Shown in pieces: positions 55,541-63,913 of a stretch of DNA of 64,000 nucleotides (the stretch's first letter is position 1; each line of letters begins with the position of its first letter). Under the pieces are notes generated by a model. The model searched no databases, was not told the DNA's origin, and saw only the letters and a program-made list of their open reading frames with translations. Both the position numbers and the translations under genes were made by a program. Location of the stretch: NCBI RefSeq assembly GCF_010119935.1, contig NZ_CP048209.1, positions 540,001 through 604,000 of the forward strand, read 5' to 3'. Source of the stretch: Paenibacillus lycopersici (lineage in GTDB: Bacteria > Bacillota > Bacilli > Paenibacillales > Paenibacillaceae).

Positions 55541-56458
55541 TTATGGCAGGATGTTGCCTGCCGCGCGGTAGATTTCGTACCATTCTTCGCGCGTCAGCGT
55601 AATCTCGCTTGCGCGGATGCAATCCTTGATGCGCTCGATGTTCATCGTGCCGGTCACCGGCTGCATTTTCGCAGGGTGGCGGAGCAGCCAAGCGATGGCG
55701 ATCGTCGTGTTGCTGACGTCGTATTTCTTGGCGACTTCGTCGATCTTCGCGTTCAGTTCCGGGAATTTCGGGTTGTCCAGGAAGACGCCCTCGAAGAAGC
55801 CGAATTGGAACGGCGACCACGGCTGAATCGTGATGTCGTGCAGGCGGCAGTAGTCGAGGATGCTGCCGTCGCGGTTGATCGCGGAATTGTTCTCCATGTT
55901 CACGTTGACGCCGTTCGAGATCATGTTGGCGTTCGTGATGCTCAGCTGCAGCTGGTTCGCGACGATCGACTGCTTGACGAACTTCTTCAGCAGGGCGATT
56001 TGGTTCGGATTCTGGTTCGATACGCCGAAATGGCGTACTTTGCCGGCGCTTTCCAGCTGATCGAACGCTTCCGCCACTTCTTCCGGCTCCACGAGCGCAT
56101 CCGGACGGTGCAGCAGCAGCACGTCGAGGTAATCGGTTCTCAGGCGCTGCAGGATCTTGTCGACGGACGAAAGGATATGTTCCTTGGAGAAATCGAATTG
56201 GCCCTGGCGAATGCCGCACTTGGACTGCAAAATGATTTTCTCGCGCACGGCGTCGCTCATGTGGATGGCATCCGCGAAGATTTCCTCGCATTTGCCGCCG
56301 CCATAGATATCTGCATGATCGAAGAAGTTCGCGCCTTCCTCGAGCGACGTTTGAATGAAGCGTTCCGCGCCGGCTTTATCCAGCGAATTGATGCGCATGC
56401 AGCCTACCGCGACTACGGGAACCTCGAGATTGCTTGTGCCGAGTTTGATCGTTTTCAT
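55541..56458 (-). CDS. Aldo/keto reductase, YdhF-like
   Basis: 305 residues, (beta/alpha)8 NADPH-dependent reductase. Asp and Tyr of the catalytic set are in NFFDHADIYGGG (about 45-56), Lys in KIILQSKCGI and His in YLDVLLLHRPD. NADPH-binding SVSNQNPNQI-like FGVSNQNPNQIALL and a C-terminal TGTMNIERIKD are also present. Reduces unidentified aldehydes or ketones. ATG 56458 has AAGGAGG 9 nt upstream. Confidence 0.92.
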   Translation of the reverse strand: MKTIKLGTSNLEVPVVAVGCMRINSLDKAGAERFIQTSLEEGANFFDHADIYGGGKCEEIFADAIHMSDAVREKIILQSKCGIRQGQFDFSKEHILSSVDKILQRLRTDYLDVLLLHRPDALVEPEEVAEAFDQLESAGKVRHFGVSNQNPNQIALLKKFVKQSIVANQLQLSITNANMISNGVNVNMENNSAINRDGSILDYCRLHDITIQPWSPFQFGFFEGVFLDNPKFPELNAKIDEVAKKYDVSNTTIAIAWLLRHPAKMQPVTGTMNIERIKDCIRASEITLTREEWYEIYRAAGNILP

Positions 56459-56716
56459 GATAAACGATACCTCCTTAATAATGGGGCTTGATCGCTTCCT
56501 TGAGCATGACATGAACGGAAGCGTAACTATGTATCCTCTTGATTGTGACATACAACAAGTCCCGTTTCAAGCGAGTCGATCGAGGAATCGGCGCAAGTTG
56601 AAGTCACGTTCGCACATATCTTTGTTATAATAGATGGCAATAGACACTCTGCCGCAGGCTGCATGCAGCCATTTCGCCTGAAGCTCTACCAAATCCGATA
56701 AAAAGAATGTGATGTC

Positions 56717-58108
56717 GTGGTTCAGCCGGCCTATCGAATGCGCAAACAAACGTTTCTGGCCAAAATGCAAGCCCGCATAGCGATCGACGATTACCGGAAG
56801 CTGCTTTCGCTCTATTTGCCGATTCTGATCGATCAGGCATTCATCGTCTGCCTGAACGTGGTCAACACCGCCATGATCAGCTCGTCGGGCGTATCGGCGA
56901 TCAGCGCGGTGAATCTGGTTGATTCGCTCAATTTCTTCCTCATCAGCGTCTTCGTCGCCGTGTCGACGGGCGGTACCGTCATCGTGGCGCAATATAAAGG
57001 AAACGGGAACGGCTCCATGGTATCCAGGGCGGCGGCCAGCTCCGTTGCGTCGGTCACGCTGTTCGCGATCGGCATCAGCCTGACGATGATCGTGCTTCAC
57101 GGCCCCGCGCTTCACCTGTTGTTCAGGTCGGCGTCGCCGGACGTATTCGCCAAAGCGAAGACGTACTTCATTGGCAGCTGCGCGTCTTACGCCGGTATCG
57201 CCTTGGTGGAAGCGGTCTGCGGCGCGCTGCGGGGCATCGGGCAGTCGCGGGCGTCGCTCGTGCTGTCGCTGGTCATGAACATCTCGTACGTGCTGTTGAA
57301 TCTGTTGTTCATTAACGGGCTGGACATGGGCGTGCTCGGCATGAGCATCTCCGTCAATGCGGCGCGCTACGGGGCCGCTGCGTTCGCGCTCTATTATCTG
57401 GTCAAGAAGAACAAGGATCTGCATGTGCAGATCAAGGACATGATCCGCGTGAAGTTCGCCATGGTCCGGAAAATCCTGTACGTCGGGCTGCCGTTCGCGG
57501 CCGAGCAAATGTTCTTCAACGGCGGCAAGATCGTTACCCAAACCTTCATCGTCAGTCTGGGGACGAATGCCATCGCGGTCAATGCCATCGGCGGCTCGTT
57601 CGCGCAGTTGACGCAAATTCCGTCCAACGCGCTGGCGCTGACGGCAATTACGATCATCGGCCAGAGCATGGGGCGGCAGGACGTCGACGGCGCGAGAAAG
57701 TACGCAAGGTTCTTCGTGTGGACATCGACCGTGTTCCTGCTTATTACTGCATTGATCGTGGTGCCGTTGTTCCATCCGCTCGTCGCGTTGTTCCATCCGC
57801 CGCAGGAAATCAAGCACGACATCTTCATGATCGTCCTCATTAACGCGGCCGCTCAGGTGCCGCTCTGGTCGATGAGCTTCATCATGCCGTCGGCGCTGCG
57901 CGCCGCGGGCGACTCGAAGTTCACGTCGATGGTGTCGCTGCTGTCGATGTGGCTGTTCCGGATCTCGCTCGGCTATCTGCTCGGGATCGTGCTGCATGGC
58001 GGCATCGTCGGCGTCTGGCTCGCGATGAACCTGGAGTGGGGCGTCAGGGGCCTTGTCTTCATCCTGCGCTTCCGCGGGAAGAAATGGTATCGGCATAAAT
58101 TGATTTAA
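56717..58108 (+). CDS. MATE family efflux transporter (second)
   Basis: 463 residues from GTG 56717, or 456 from ATG 56738; neither has a clear ribosome-binding site. Twelve helices, with LPILIDQAFIVCLNVVNTAMIS and TGGTVIVAQYKGNGN in the first half and GLPFAAEQMFFNGGKIVTQ in the second. Belongs to a different MATE branch from the gene at 53974. Substrate unknown. Confidence 0.9.
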   Translation: MVQPAYRMRKQTFLAKMQARIAIDDYRKLLSLYLPILIDQAFIVCLNVVNTAMISSSGVSAISAVNLVDSLNFFLISVFVAVSTGGTVIVAQYKGNGNGSMVSRAAASSVASVTLFAIGISLTMIVLHGPALHLLFRSASPDVFAKAKTYFIGSCASYAGIALVEAVCGALRGIGQSRASLVLSLVMNISYVLLNLLFINGLDMGVLGMSISVNAARYGAAAFALYYLVKKNKDLHVQIKDMIRVKFAMVRKILYVGLPFAAEQMFFNGGKIVTQTFIVSLGTNAIAVNAIGGSFAQLTQIPSNALALTAITIIGQSMGRQDVDGARKYARFFVWTSTVFLLITALIVVPLFHPLVALFHPPQEIKHDIFMIVLINAAAQVPLWSMSFIMPSALRAAGDSKFTSMVSLLSMWLFRISLGYLLGIVLHGGIVGVWLAMNLEWGVRGLVFILRFRGKKWYRHKLI

Positions 58109-58466
58109 GCGCCGGGCTGCGGCTGCGGTCGACCGGACCGGGCTGCGGTCCCGCGGCGATACACCTCGCCGGGAGCTCCGACCGGCCGTTGCGAGACCGT
58201 TTCGTCCCGGCGGACGATAAGCGATCCTACCGGAAAGCGTAAATTATGGCAGCGTTTCAAAGCGTATGCCAGGAACCTTTTAACAGCGTTTACATCGTTC
58301 CGGCGCCTGAAACTCGCGTGTTTAGCGGCGCTGGGCTTTTTTTCTTGGGATGATTAAAAATTTTTATAGTAATAATAAAAATAATTTTAAAATTACCTAT
58401 AGTCGAGCAGGGCAAAAAGCGATACAGTAGAGACAGAAGAAAGGCTGCTGTCATACTCGAAGCGTC

Positions 58467-58484
58467 TTGTGATTATTTTCACAT
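58467..58484 (+). promoter_or_regulatory. Rex operator
   Basis: TTGTGATTATTTTCACAT, a near-perfect Rex box (TTGTGA-N6-TCACAA), 192 bp upstream of the DUF1641/NDH-2 operon. Rex releases such sites when NADH rises, as at yjlC-ndh of Bacillus subtilis. Confidence 0.82.
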
Positions 58485-58675
58485 TTCTCCCTTTGCGATG
58501 GAATGCTTTACCGCTTTACTTCGCTATAGGCGTATGCTGCGTTCCCTGTCCCAAGGCAGTGAACGTTATCAGACGCCTTGATGGGATTAAGCTTGCCGCG
58601 CTGCTTGCGGCGGCGCGCCGGTTCATCCGTCAGGATGATTGCAGCTGAGTGACTACATCTGAAGGAGGCAATACA

Positions 58676-59107
58676 ATGAGTGAAACAATGGTATCGAACC
58701 TGGAGCAGCAAGATGCATCGGCGCTCGTGAAATCGGACGTACTCGATCAACTGCTGAAGCCGGAAGTGCAAGAAGCGCTGACACAACTGGTGGACCAGCT
58801 TCCTAAACTGTCCGAAATGATGGCTTTGATGACGAAAACGTACGAACTGGCGCAGAAGGTCGCTTCCGACCGCATCCTGATCCAAGACACGGTAGGCGGC
58901 ATCCAAGAAGTCGTTAAGCCGCTGACGGAGAAAGTGAAGGGCTACGCATCGGCAGCAATCGAAGCGAGCGACCGTGCGGAGCAAAGCGAGAACGTGATCG
59001 GCTTGTTCGGCATGATCAAATTGCTGAAAGATCCGGAACTGCAAAGAATGCTCCGTTTCAGCCAAGCATACCTCGACATCCTTGGCGAAAGAAAGCAACA
59101 GGGCTAA
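58676..59107 (+). CDS. yjlC: DUF1641 protein, YjlC type
   Basis: 143 residues, helical. The DUF1641 core runs LDQLLKPEVQEALTQLVDQLPKLSEMMALM and FGMIKLLKDPELQRMLRFSQAYLDILG. Its partner role is unknown, but the gene pairs with ndh in Bacillus, as here (59 bp). ATG 58676 has GAAGGAGGC upstream; a longer frame starts at 58649. Confidence 0.88.
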   Translation: MSETMVSNLEQQDASALVKSDVLDQLLKPEVQEALTQLVDQLPKLSEMMALMTKTYELAQKVASDRILIQDTVGGIQEVVKPLTEKVKGYASAAIEASDRAEQSENVIGLFGMIKLLKDPELQRMLRFSQAYLDILGERKQQG

Positions 59108-59166
59108 ACCGACCGAACCGATATCGACGATTCATAACTTATGCGAAGTACGGAGGATGAGAACCC

Positions 59167-60345
59167 ATGAGAAAAGAAATACTGATCCTAGGCGGCGGCT
59201 ACGGCGGCTTGCTTAGCGCGCTGTCCGCTCGTCAGCATCTGACGGAGGACGAAGCAACCATCACGCTGATTAACCGCGTTCCCTCGCACCAAATCATTAC
59301 GGAGCTTCACCGTCTTGCCGCAGGCAACGTAGCCGAGAAAGCCGTTGCATTGCCGCTGGCGAAATTGCTGAAAGGCAAATCCGTCAACGTCGTGGTCGGC
59401 GAAGTGCAAACGATCGACGTTGCGGGCAAACGCGTATCCCTGGGCGACGGCACGTCGTATCGTTACGACAACCTCGTGCTCGCGCTGGGCAGCGAAACGA
59501 ACTACTTCGGCATCCCGGGCCTGCAAGAGAACAGCCTGACGCTGAAATCCGTTGCTGACGCTAACCGTGTATTCAATCACGTTAAAGACCGGATCAAAGC
59601 ATACGCGGCAAGCAAGAATAAAGCGGACGCAACGTTCGTTATCGGCGGCGGCGGCTTGACCGGCGTTGAGCTGGTCGGCGAGCTGGCAGACGAGCTTCCG
59701 GGCATTTGCCGTCAATACGGCGTGGATTTCGCGGACGTGTCGATCTCGCTGGTCGAAGCTATGCCGACAATCCTGCCGATCTTCTCGCCTGAGCTGATTC
59801 AGCGCGCAACGTCGAGCCTCGAGGCTCGCGGCGTGGAATTCCTGACGGGCCTTGCGATCACGGAAGTGAACGGCAACGTCGTTACGCTGAAAGACGGCAG
59901 AACGATCGAAACGAACACGCTCGTATGGACGGGCGGCGTTCAAGGCAGCTCCCTCGTGGGCAGCTGCGGCATCGAAGTCAACCGCGGCCGCGCTACGGTC
60001 AACGAGTACCTGCAATCCACTTCGCATCCTGAAGTCTTCCTGGCCGGCGACTGCGCAGTCGTATTCGCACCGGAAGGCCGTCCATACCCGCCGACAGCTC
60101 AGCTGGCATGGCAAATGGGCGAACTGGCAGGCGCGAACATCGCGGCTCAAATCAAGAACGCGAAGATGGACACGTTCAGCCCGGTATTCTCCGGTACGCT
60201 GGCAAGCCTGGGCCGCAAAGACGGCATTGGCGCCATCGGCGGCAGCGGCATCGAGCTGAAAGGCACGCCTGCTTCCCTGATGAAGAAAGCAAGCAACGCG
60301 CGTTACCTGTCGCACATCAACGGCCTGTTCTCGCTCGCGTACTAA
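59167..60345 (+). CDS. ndh: Type II NADH dehydrogenase
   Basis: 392 residues. FAD Rossmann motif GGGYGGL (9-15), NADH motif GGGGLTGVELVGEL (about 161-174), FAD-contacting VFLAGDCAVV and the quinone-side AQLAWQMGELAGANIA. A C-terminal amphipathic segment should bind the membrane. Oxidises NADH with menaquinone without proton pumping. Codon use is more A/T-rich at third positions than in neighbours, consistent with high expression. Controlled by the Rex box with yjlC. Confidence 0.93.
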   Translation: MRKEILILGGGYGGLLSALSARQHLTEDEATITLINRVPSHQIITELHRLAAGNVAEKAVALPLAKLLKGKSVNVVVGEVQTIDVAGKRVSLGDGTSYRYDNLVLALGSETNYFGIPGLQENSLTLKSVADANRVFNHVKDRIKAYAASKNKADATFVIGGGGLTGVELVGELADELPGICRQYGVDFADVSISLVEAMPTILPIFSPELIQRATSSLEARGVEFLTGLAITEVNGNVVTLKDGRTIETNTLVWTGGVQGSSLVGSCGIEVNRGRATVNEYLQSTSHPEVFLAGDCAVVFAPEGRPYPPTAQLAWQMGELAGANIAAQIKNAKMDTFSPVFSGTLASLGRKDGIGAIGGSGIELKGTPASLMKKASNARYLSHINGLFSLAY

Positions 60346-60380
60346 TCCGCAAACGATAACGGTTACGATCCATACGATAA

Positions 60381-60412
60381 GCCCCGGCTCTGCGAGCCGG
60401 GGTTGTTTGCGT
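60381..60412 (+). terminator. Terminator after ndh
   Basis: CCCCGGCTC/GAGCCGGGG with loop TGC, then TTGTTT. Confidence 0.85.
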
Positions 60413-60463
60413 TGCCGGCAGTCGCATTATCGTATAGCGGGGTATGGCGGTATGTCGGTAGGC

Positions 60464-60651
60464 TGTGAATAACGAAAATGAGGACGGATATGCGTTGTGC
60501 ATAAGGCGATGCAGCGCGAAACGAAGTCCGTCCTGCTGCTGTGATATCCACTTATCAACAGGGTTATGCACAATGCTAACAGGCGGAAAAGCGCTATTTT
60601 GCGGTATTTTGAATTTTATTACGCACATATCCACAGATTCGGTTGTACACA
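60464..60651. promoter_or_regulatory. Cluster of DnaA boxes
   Basis: Three exact TTATnCACA boxes (60464-60472 and 60496-60504 on the minus strand, 60564-60572 on the plus) and three one-mismatch boxes (60552-60560, 60627-60635, 60643-60651) within 188 bp. An AT-rich stretch lies between the fourth and fifth. No dnaA, dnaN or replication gene is near. Confidence 0.65.
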
Positions 60652-60698
60652 AGCGAGCGGCTGTGGACCGCTTCTTCGCAAGGCGGATAAACCAAACA

Positions 60699-60718
60699 GC
60701 CCTCTCCGTAGAGAGGGC
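60699..60718. repeat. Hairpin repeat flanking element copy 4, left
   Basis: GCCCTCTCCGTAGAGAGGGC, a 20-bp hairpin that recurs with one change at 61032-61051 on the other side of the element. Confidence 0.8.
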
Positions 60719-61031
60719 CCAGGCTGTTGAAAAGGTGTTCGGTCGAGGCCCGCGGCTGACAACGTTACCGCTAGTCAACACGGATCGTCAGACGTGTACC
60801 CGCTCCGCGAACAAACATAGGAAGGCGGACAGAGGATCCGCTATTTGATCACAATCGGCGTTTGGAGGTAGCGATCGGACATAGGATTCGTTATTGGCTC
60901 CGGAATGCAGCAAAAAACCGGCTTTTGGCAGAAATAGCGAATCTCCTGTTCGGCAGCTTGCGGAAAATCGATGAATACGAGCAAATAAAGGATCTCCTGT
61001 CCGTTTCTCATGGACTTTCTCGACATGCTAA
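60719..61031 (+). repeat. Dispersed ++-- element, copy 4, extended form
   Basis: Core 60826-61003 with units at 60826, 60876 (forward), 60931, 60982 (reverse complement). The left part (60719-60825) matches the far side of copy 2. The ends read GCTGTTGAAAAGGT and, on the other strand, GCATGTCGAGAAAGT, weak terminal inverted repeats. No open frame of note. Confidence 0.85.
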
Positions 61032-61051
61032 GCCCTCTCCGCAGAGAGGGC
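61032..61051. repeat. Hairpin repeat flanking element copy 4, right
   Basis: GCCCTCTCCGCAGAGAGGGC. Same as 60699-60718 but one base. Confidence 0.8.
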
Positions 61052-61075
61052 CGTCGTCGGGTATGGATGACTCGA

Positions 61076-61528
61076 TTAGCTTCTTCTAAGCCGGCGCCGC
61101 GCGTTGAACTGCTTCCATTGGAAGTACATGAAGCAGCCGAGGCAGAATCCGCTCAAGGCCAAGACGACGGCAGCCGTCAGCATCGCAAGGCTGATATAGG
61201 CAAGGATGGTCAAGCCGGTTGCGGCGCCGATCAGCGTCACGGCCAGGAACAGGATGGCCAGCAGGCTGTTGAACCGCAGCAGCTCCCGGCTCTCGGTTCT
61301 GGCGCTGACCGGCATGAGAGGCGAGAGGATGCGGACGAACAAGTTATACCGCACGCCGAACGTGCGGCTGACGAGCTGCACGAGCAGCGGCAGAATCAGA
61401 ATCCAGAACTGCTGCGTGATCACCGTTGCAATGATGCTCAGGAGAATGCCCAGCTGGTTGCTCCGTACCCGGTGAAGCGGAACTTCATCGATGCACGCGT
61501 ACGGGTCGGGTTGTAAGGATGCTGCCAT
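61076..61528 (-). CDS. DUF4395 membrane protein
   Basis: 150 residues, about four helices, beginning MAASLQPDPYACIDEVPLHRVRSNQ. The DUF4395 pattern RTFGVRYNLFVRILSPLM is followed by a C-terminal FCLGCFMYFQWK. Function unknown. GGAGG lies 8 nt before ATG 61528; the longer frame runs through the 46-bp repeats and is not real. Confidence 0.85.
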   Translation of the reverse strand: MAASLQPDPYACIDEVPLHRVRSNQLGILLSIIATVITQQFWILILPLLVQLVSRTFGVRYNLFVRILSPLMPVSARTESRELLRFNSLLAILFLAVTLIGAATGLTILAYISLAMLTAAVVLALSGFCLGCFMYFQWKQFNARRRLRRS

Positions 61529-61618
61529 GGTATGCGCCTCCGTTAAGTTGAAGTGGTTAGTTCTATTGTACATCAAAACCAAGTATTCGGGTATGGAATT
61601 ATTAATTTTCCGCAGGCA

Positions 61619-61804
61619 TTCTCCCGACGAATGCTGCAGCTCCCATGGAGCAGCAAACCAATCGTTCTCCCGACGAATGCTGCAGCTCCCATGGAGCAGC
61701 AAACCAATCGTTCTCCCGACGAATGCTGCAGCTCCCATGGAGCAGCAAACCAATCGTTCTCCCGACGAATGCTGCAGCTCCCATGGAGCAGCAAACCAAT
61801 CGTC
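61619..61804. repeat. Four perfect 46-bp tandem repeats
   Basis: Units start at 61619, 61665, 61711 and 61757, each reading TTCTCCCGACGAATGCTGCA then an imperfect palindrome around CCATGG and ending AAACCAATCG. They lie between the divergent DUF4395 and patatin genes. Identity between units implies recent expansion. Confidence 0.95.
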
Positions 61805-61885
61805 GTTGACTTCCCCCATTTTACATAGGTAAAATAACTATTAGCTAACATGTCGGGATTGAGGATAGGGGCAGAAGCAAAAACG

Positions 61886-62743
61886 ATGGAATCGATCGGT
61901 TTGGTATTGGAAGGCGGAGGCATGCGGGCCGTTTATACGGCCGGCGTGCTGGAATATTTTCTGGAACAGGGGATCATCTTCCCTTATATTATCGGCGTGT
62001 CGGCCGGCGCTTGCGTGGCGACCAGCTATCTCTCCCGGCAGAAGGGCCGGAATAAAGTCGTCAATGTCGACATGATCACGGATAAGCGGTACATTTCGTG
62101 GGGGAATTATTTTCGGAAAGGGCAAATGTTCGGCATGGATTTTATTTTCGATGAAATCCCGAATAAGCTGGTGCCCTTCGATTTCCAGGCCTTCGCCGCC
62201 AGCAGCGAGGAGTTCGTCGCGGCGACGACGGATGTCGTAACGGGGGAAACGATCTTCTATCGCAAAAGCGACCCGGACTTCGATGTGCTTACGGTGCTTC
62301 GCGCCTCCAGCTCGCTGCCTTTCATCGCCCCGATCGTGAACTACGACGGCCGGCAGCTGCTCGACGGCGGTATCTCGGATCCGATTCCGCTGCAGCAAGC
62401 GGAGAAGGACGGGTACAAGCGCAATGTCGTCGTGCTGACGCGGGACTCCGGGTACCGGAAATCGCCGAATCGCTTCGCTTGGTTCGTGCGGCGCATCTAC
62501 GCCAAGTTCCCGAAATTCGTGAGAATCATGCTTCAGCGGCATAAAATCTACAATAATCAGGTTGCCTACATCCGCGATCAGGAGGCCCGCGGCGACATCT
62601 TCGTCATCCGGCCTCAGAAGCCGCTGGAAGTCGGCCGGATGGAGAAGAACTCCGCCAAGCTCGACGCGTTGTACTGGCAGGGCTATGAGGACGCGAAACG
62701 GCTGCTGCCGTCGCTGAAGGCCTGGTCGGAGCGAAAGCGATGA
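61886..62743 (+). CDS. Patatin-like phospholipase
   Basis: 285 residues. Oxyanion loop EGGGMRA (9-15), nucleophile S39 in GVSAGA and D160 in DGGISDP make the patatin Ser-Asp dyad. The closest type is the YjjU-like bacterial branch. Acyl hydrolase for lipids, cytoplasmic, no signal peptide. ATG 61886 has AGGGG upstream; the ATG at 61850 has no site. Confidence 0.9.
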   Translation: MESIGLVLEGGGMRAVYTAGVLEYFLEQGIIFPYIIGVSAGACVATSYLSRQKGRNKVVNVDMITDKRYISWGNYFRKGQMFGMDFIFDEIPNKLVPFDFQAFAASSEEFVAATTDVVTGETIFYRKSDPDFDVLTVLRASSSLPFIAPIVNYDGRQLLDGGISDPIPLQQAEKDGYKRNVVVLTRDSGYRKSPNRFAWFVRRIYAKFPKFVRIMLQRHKIYNNQVAYIRDQEARGDIFVIRPQKPLEVGRMEKNSAKLDALYWQGYEDAKRLLPSLKAWSERKR

Positions 62744-63046
62744 GCGCGGACTATGAGCTGGGCATAGCTGCCCCAGGCGGCATGAACGATAAACGGCGAT
62801 TCCTGTCAGTTCACTGACGCGGAGTCGCCGTTTCTGTCTGCAAGGCAGGCTGCCGATGCCGTCGCCGGCCATCCATGCAGATGCAGTGCTGATACCGGCC
62901 AGCGATGCATGCTGCAGATGGCAGGGCTAGGACGCAGGGTACGGCGCCAGCGTGGCGACCTCCGGTCCCGGCGCTGGTACGGCGCCGGCGTGCCGAAATG
63001 CCGGCGTGCCGAAATGCCGGCGTGCCGAAGGGCAGTCCGGCCGGCT
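62744..63046. other. Intergenic region: terminator and short tandem repeat
   Basis: A hairpin AAACGGCGA/TCGCCGTTT at 62791-62833 ends the patatin transcript. At 62984-63029 the 16-mer GCCGGCGTGCCGAAAT is repeated nearly three times, preceded by related GGCGCC stretches. No gene seen. Confidence 0.6.
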
Positions 63047-63913
63047 TCAGCCCGGCAGCCCGCCGGGGATCATTCGGCTCATCCGATCCAGCGACTGCAC
63101 GATGCGCCGGATTAGCGGACGCGAACGGAAATACCCGTTATGCGAAGCGGGCGTCCAGCCCAGCGGACCGGGGCAGCGCACCTCGATATCCGCGGTGACG
63201 GCAGCGGCGTAGTCGGCGTTCAACCCCTGAATTGGGTAGGCGATGATGTCGTCGCGGTCGTAGAAATTGACCCACTCCCCGACGCCGAGCGGTTTGAGCG
63301 GCGGCGCAGGCACGGAGATGGGCTGCCCGAAATGCTCGAAGCGCATATTCCATAACGCGATCGGACTGCCGATCGTGTAGAAGTGCGTCAGCGTCTCGCC
63401 TCCGACGAGCTTCGACCGGCTCGAGCGGATAAGCTCGGCAACCCCCGTCTTGGGCCGCATGCGCCGATACTGCAGGTCGGAGAAATAATTGCTGGAGATG
63501 ATGGTGCCGAGGCTGTGCGCGATGATGCACAGCGGGGCGTTGTCGCCCGCGCGGCTTGCCAGCCGCTGCAGCTGCTGGGCGTAGCGCGCGTGGATATCGT
63601 CGTAAATGTAGTCGTGCGGGCACGGGTCGTTCTCCTTCGGAATGGCTTGATACGCGATGGCGTCGCCGAGGTAGTTGACGACGAACGAGCGCAGCTTCAG
63701 CGTTTCGTTCCAATGCAGCCGGTCCGCGTCCGTCCGTTCCCACAGCTTCTTTTCCAACGAGTCCGTAATATCCCCCCAATAGATGCCTTCGACGACGAGC
63801 TTGACCCTCGGATTCAATGCCGCCATGGCCTCCTGCAGCCTTGCCGCGAATTTCGCATGGAAATCCCAGGTCTGCTGTCCGATGCCATGCACGATGCCTA
63901 CCGCGATCCGCAT
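63047..63913 (-). CDS. Alpha/beta hydrolase, serine esterase-like
   Basis: 288 residues. N-terminal VGIVHGIGQQ oxyanion strand, nucleophile Ser in IIAHSLGTIISSNYF (about 131-145), Asp in VNFYDRDDIIAYPIQ, and His near the C-terminus in TPASHNGYF. Cytoplasmic esterase or lipase of unknown substrate. GGGGGGAA precedes ATG at 63913. Confidence 0.88.
   Translation of the reverse strand: MRIAVGIVHGIGQQTWDFHAKFAARLQEAMAALNPRVKLVVEGIYWGDITDSLEKKLWERTDADRLHWNETLKLRSFVVNYLGDAIAYQAIPKENDPCPHDYIYDDIHARYAQQLQRLASRAGDNAPLCIIAHSLGTIISSNYFSDLQYRRMRPKTGVAELIRSSRSKLVGGETLTHFYTIGSPIALWNMRFEHFGQPISVPAPPLKPLGVGEWVNFYDRDDIIAYPIQGLNADYAAAVTADIEVRCPGPLGWTPASHNGYFRSRPLIRRIVQSLDRMSRMIPGGLPG

Noticed and set aside
60464..60651. 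DnaA-box cluster as the chromosomal origin
   Set aside because: No dnaA, dnaN or rpmH gene is nearby and only six boxes are seen; a titration or regulatory site fits better.
61619..61804. 46-bp tandem repeats as a CRISPR array
   Set aside because: The units are directly adjacent with no variable spacers and no cas genes are present.
61529..61923. Minus- and plus-strand frames through the 46-bp repeats
   Set aside because: Their repeated peptide comes only from the tandem DNA, and the frame shifts from unit to unit because 46 is not a multiple of 3.
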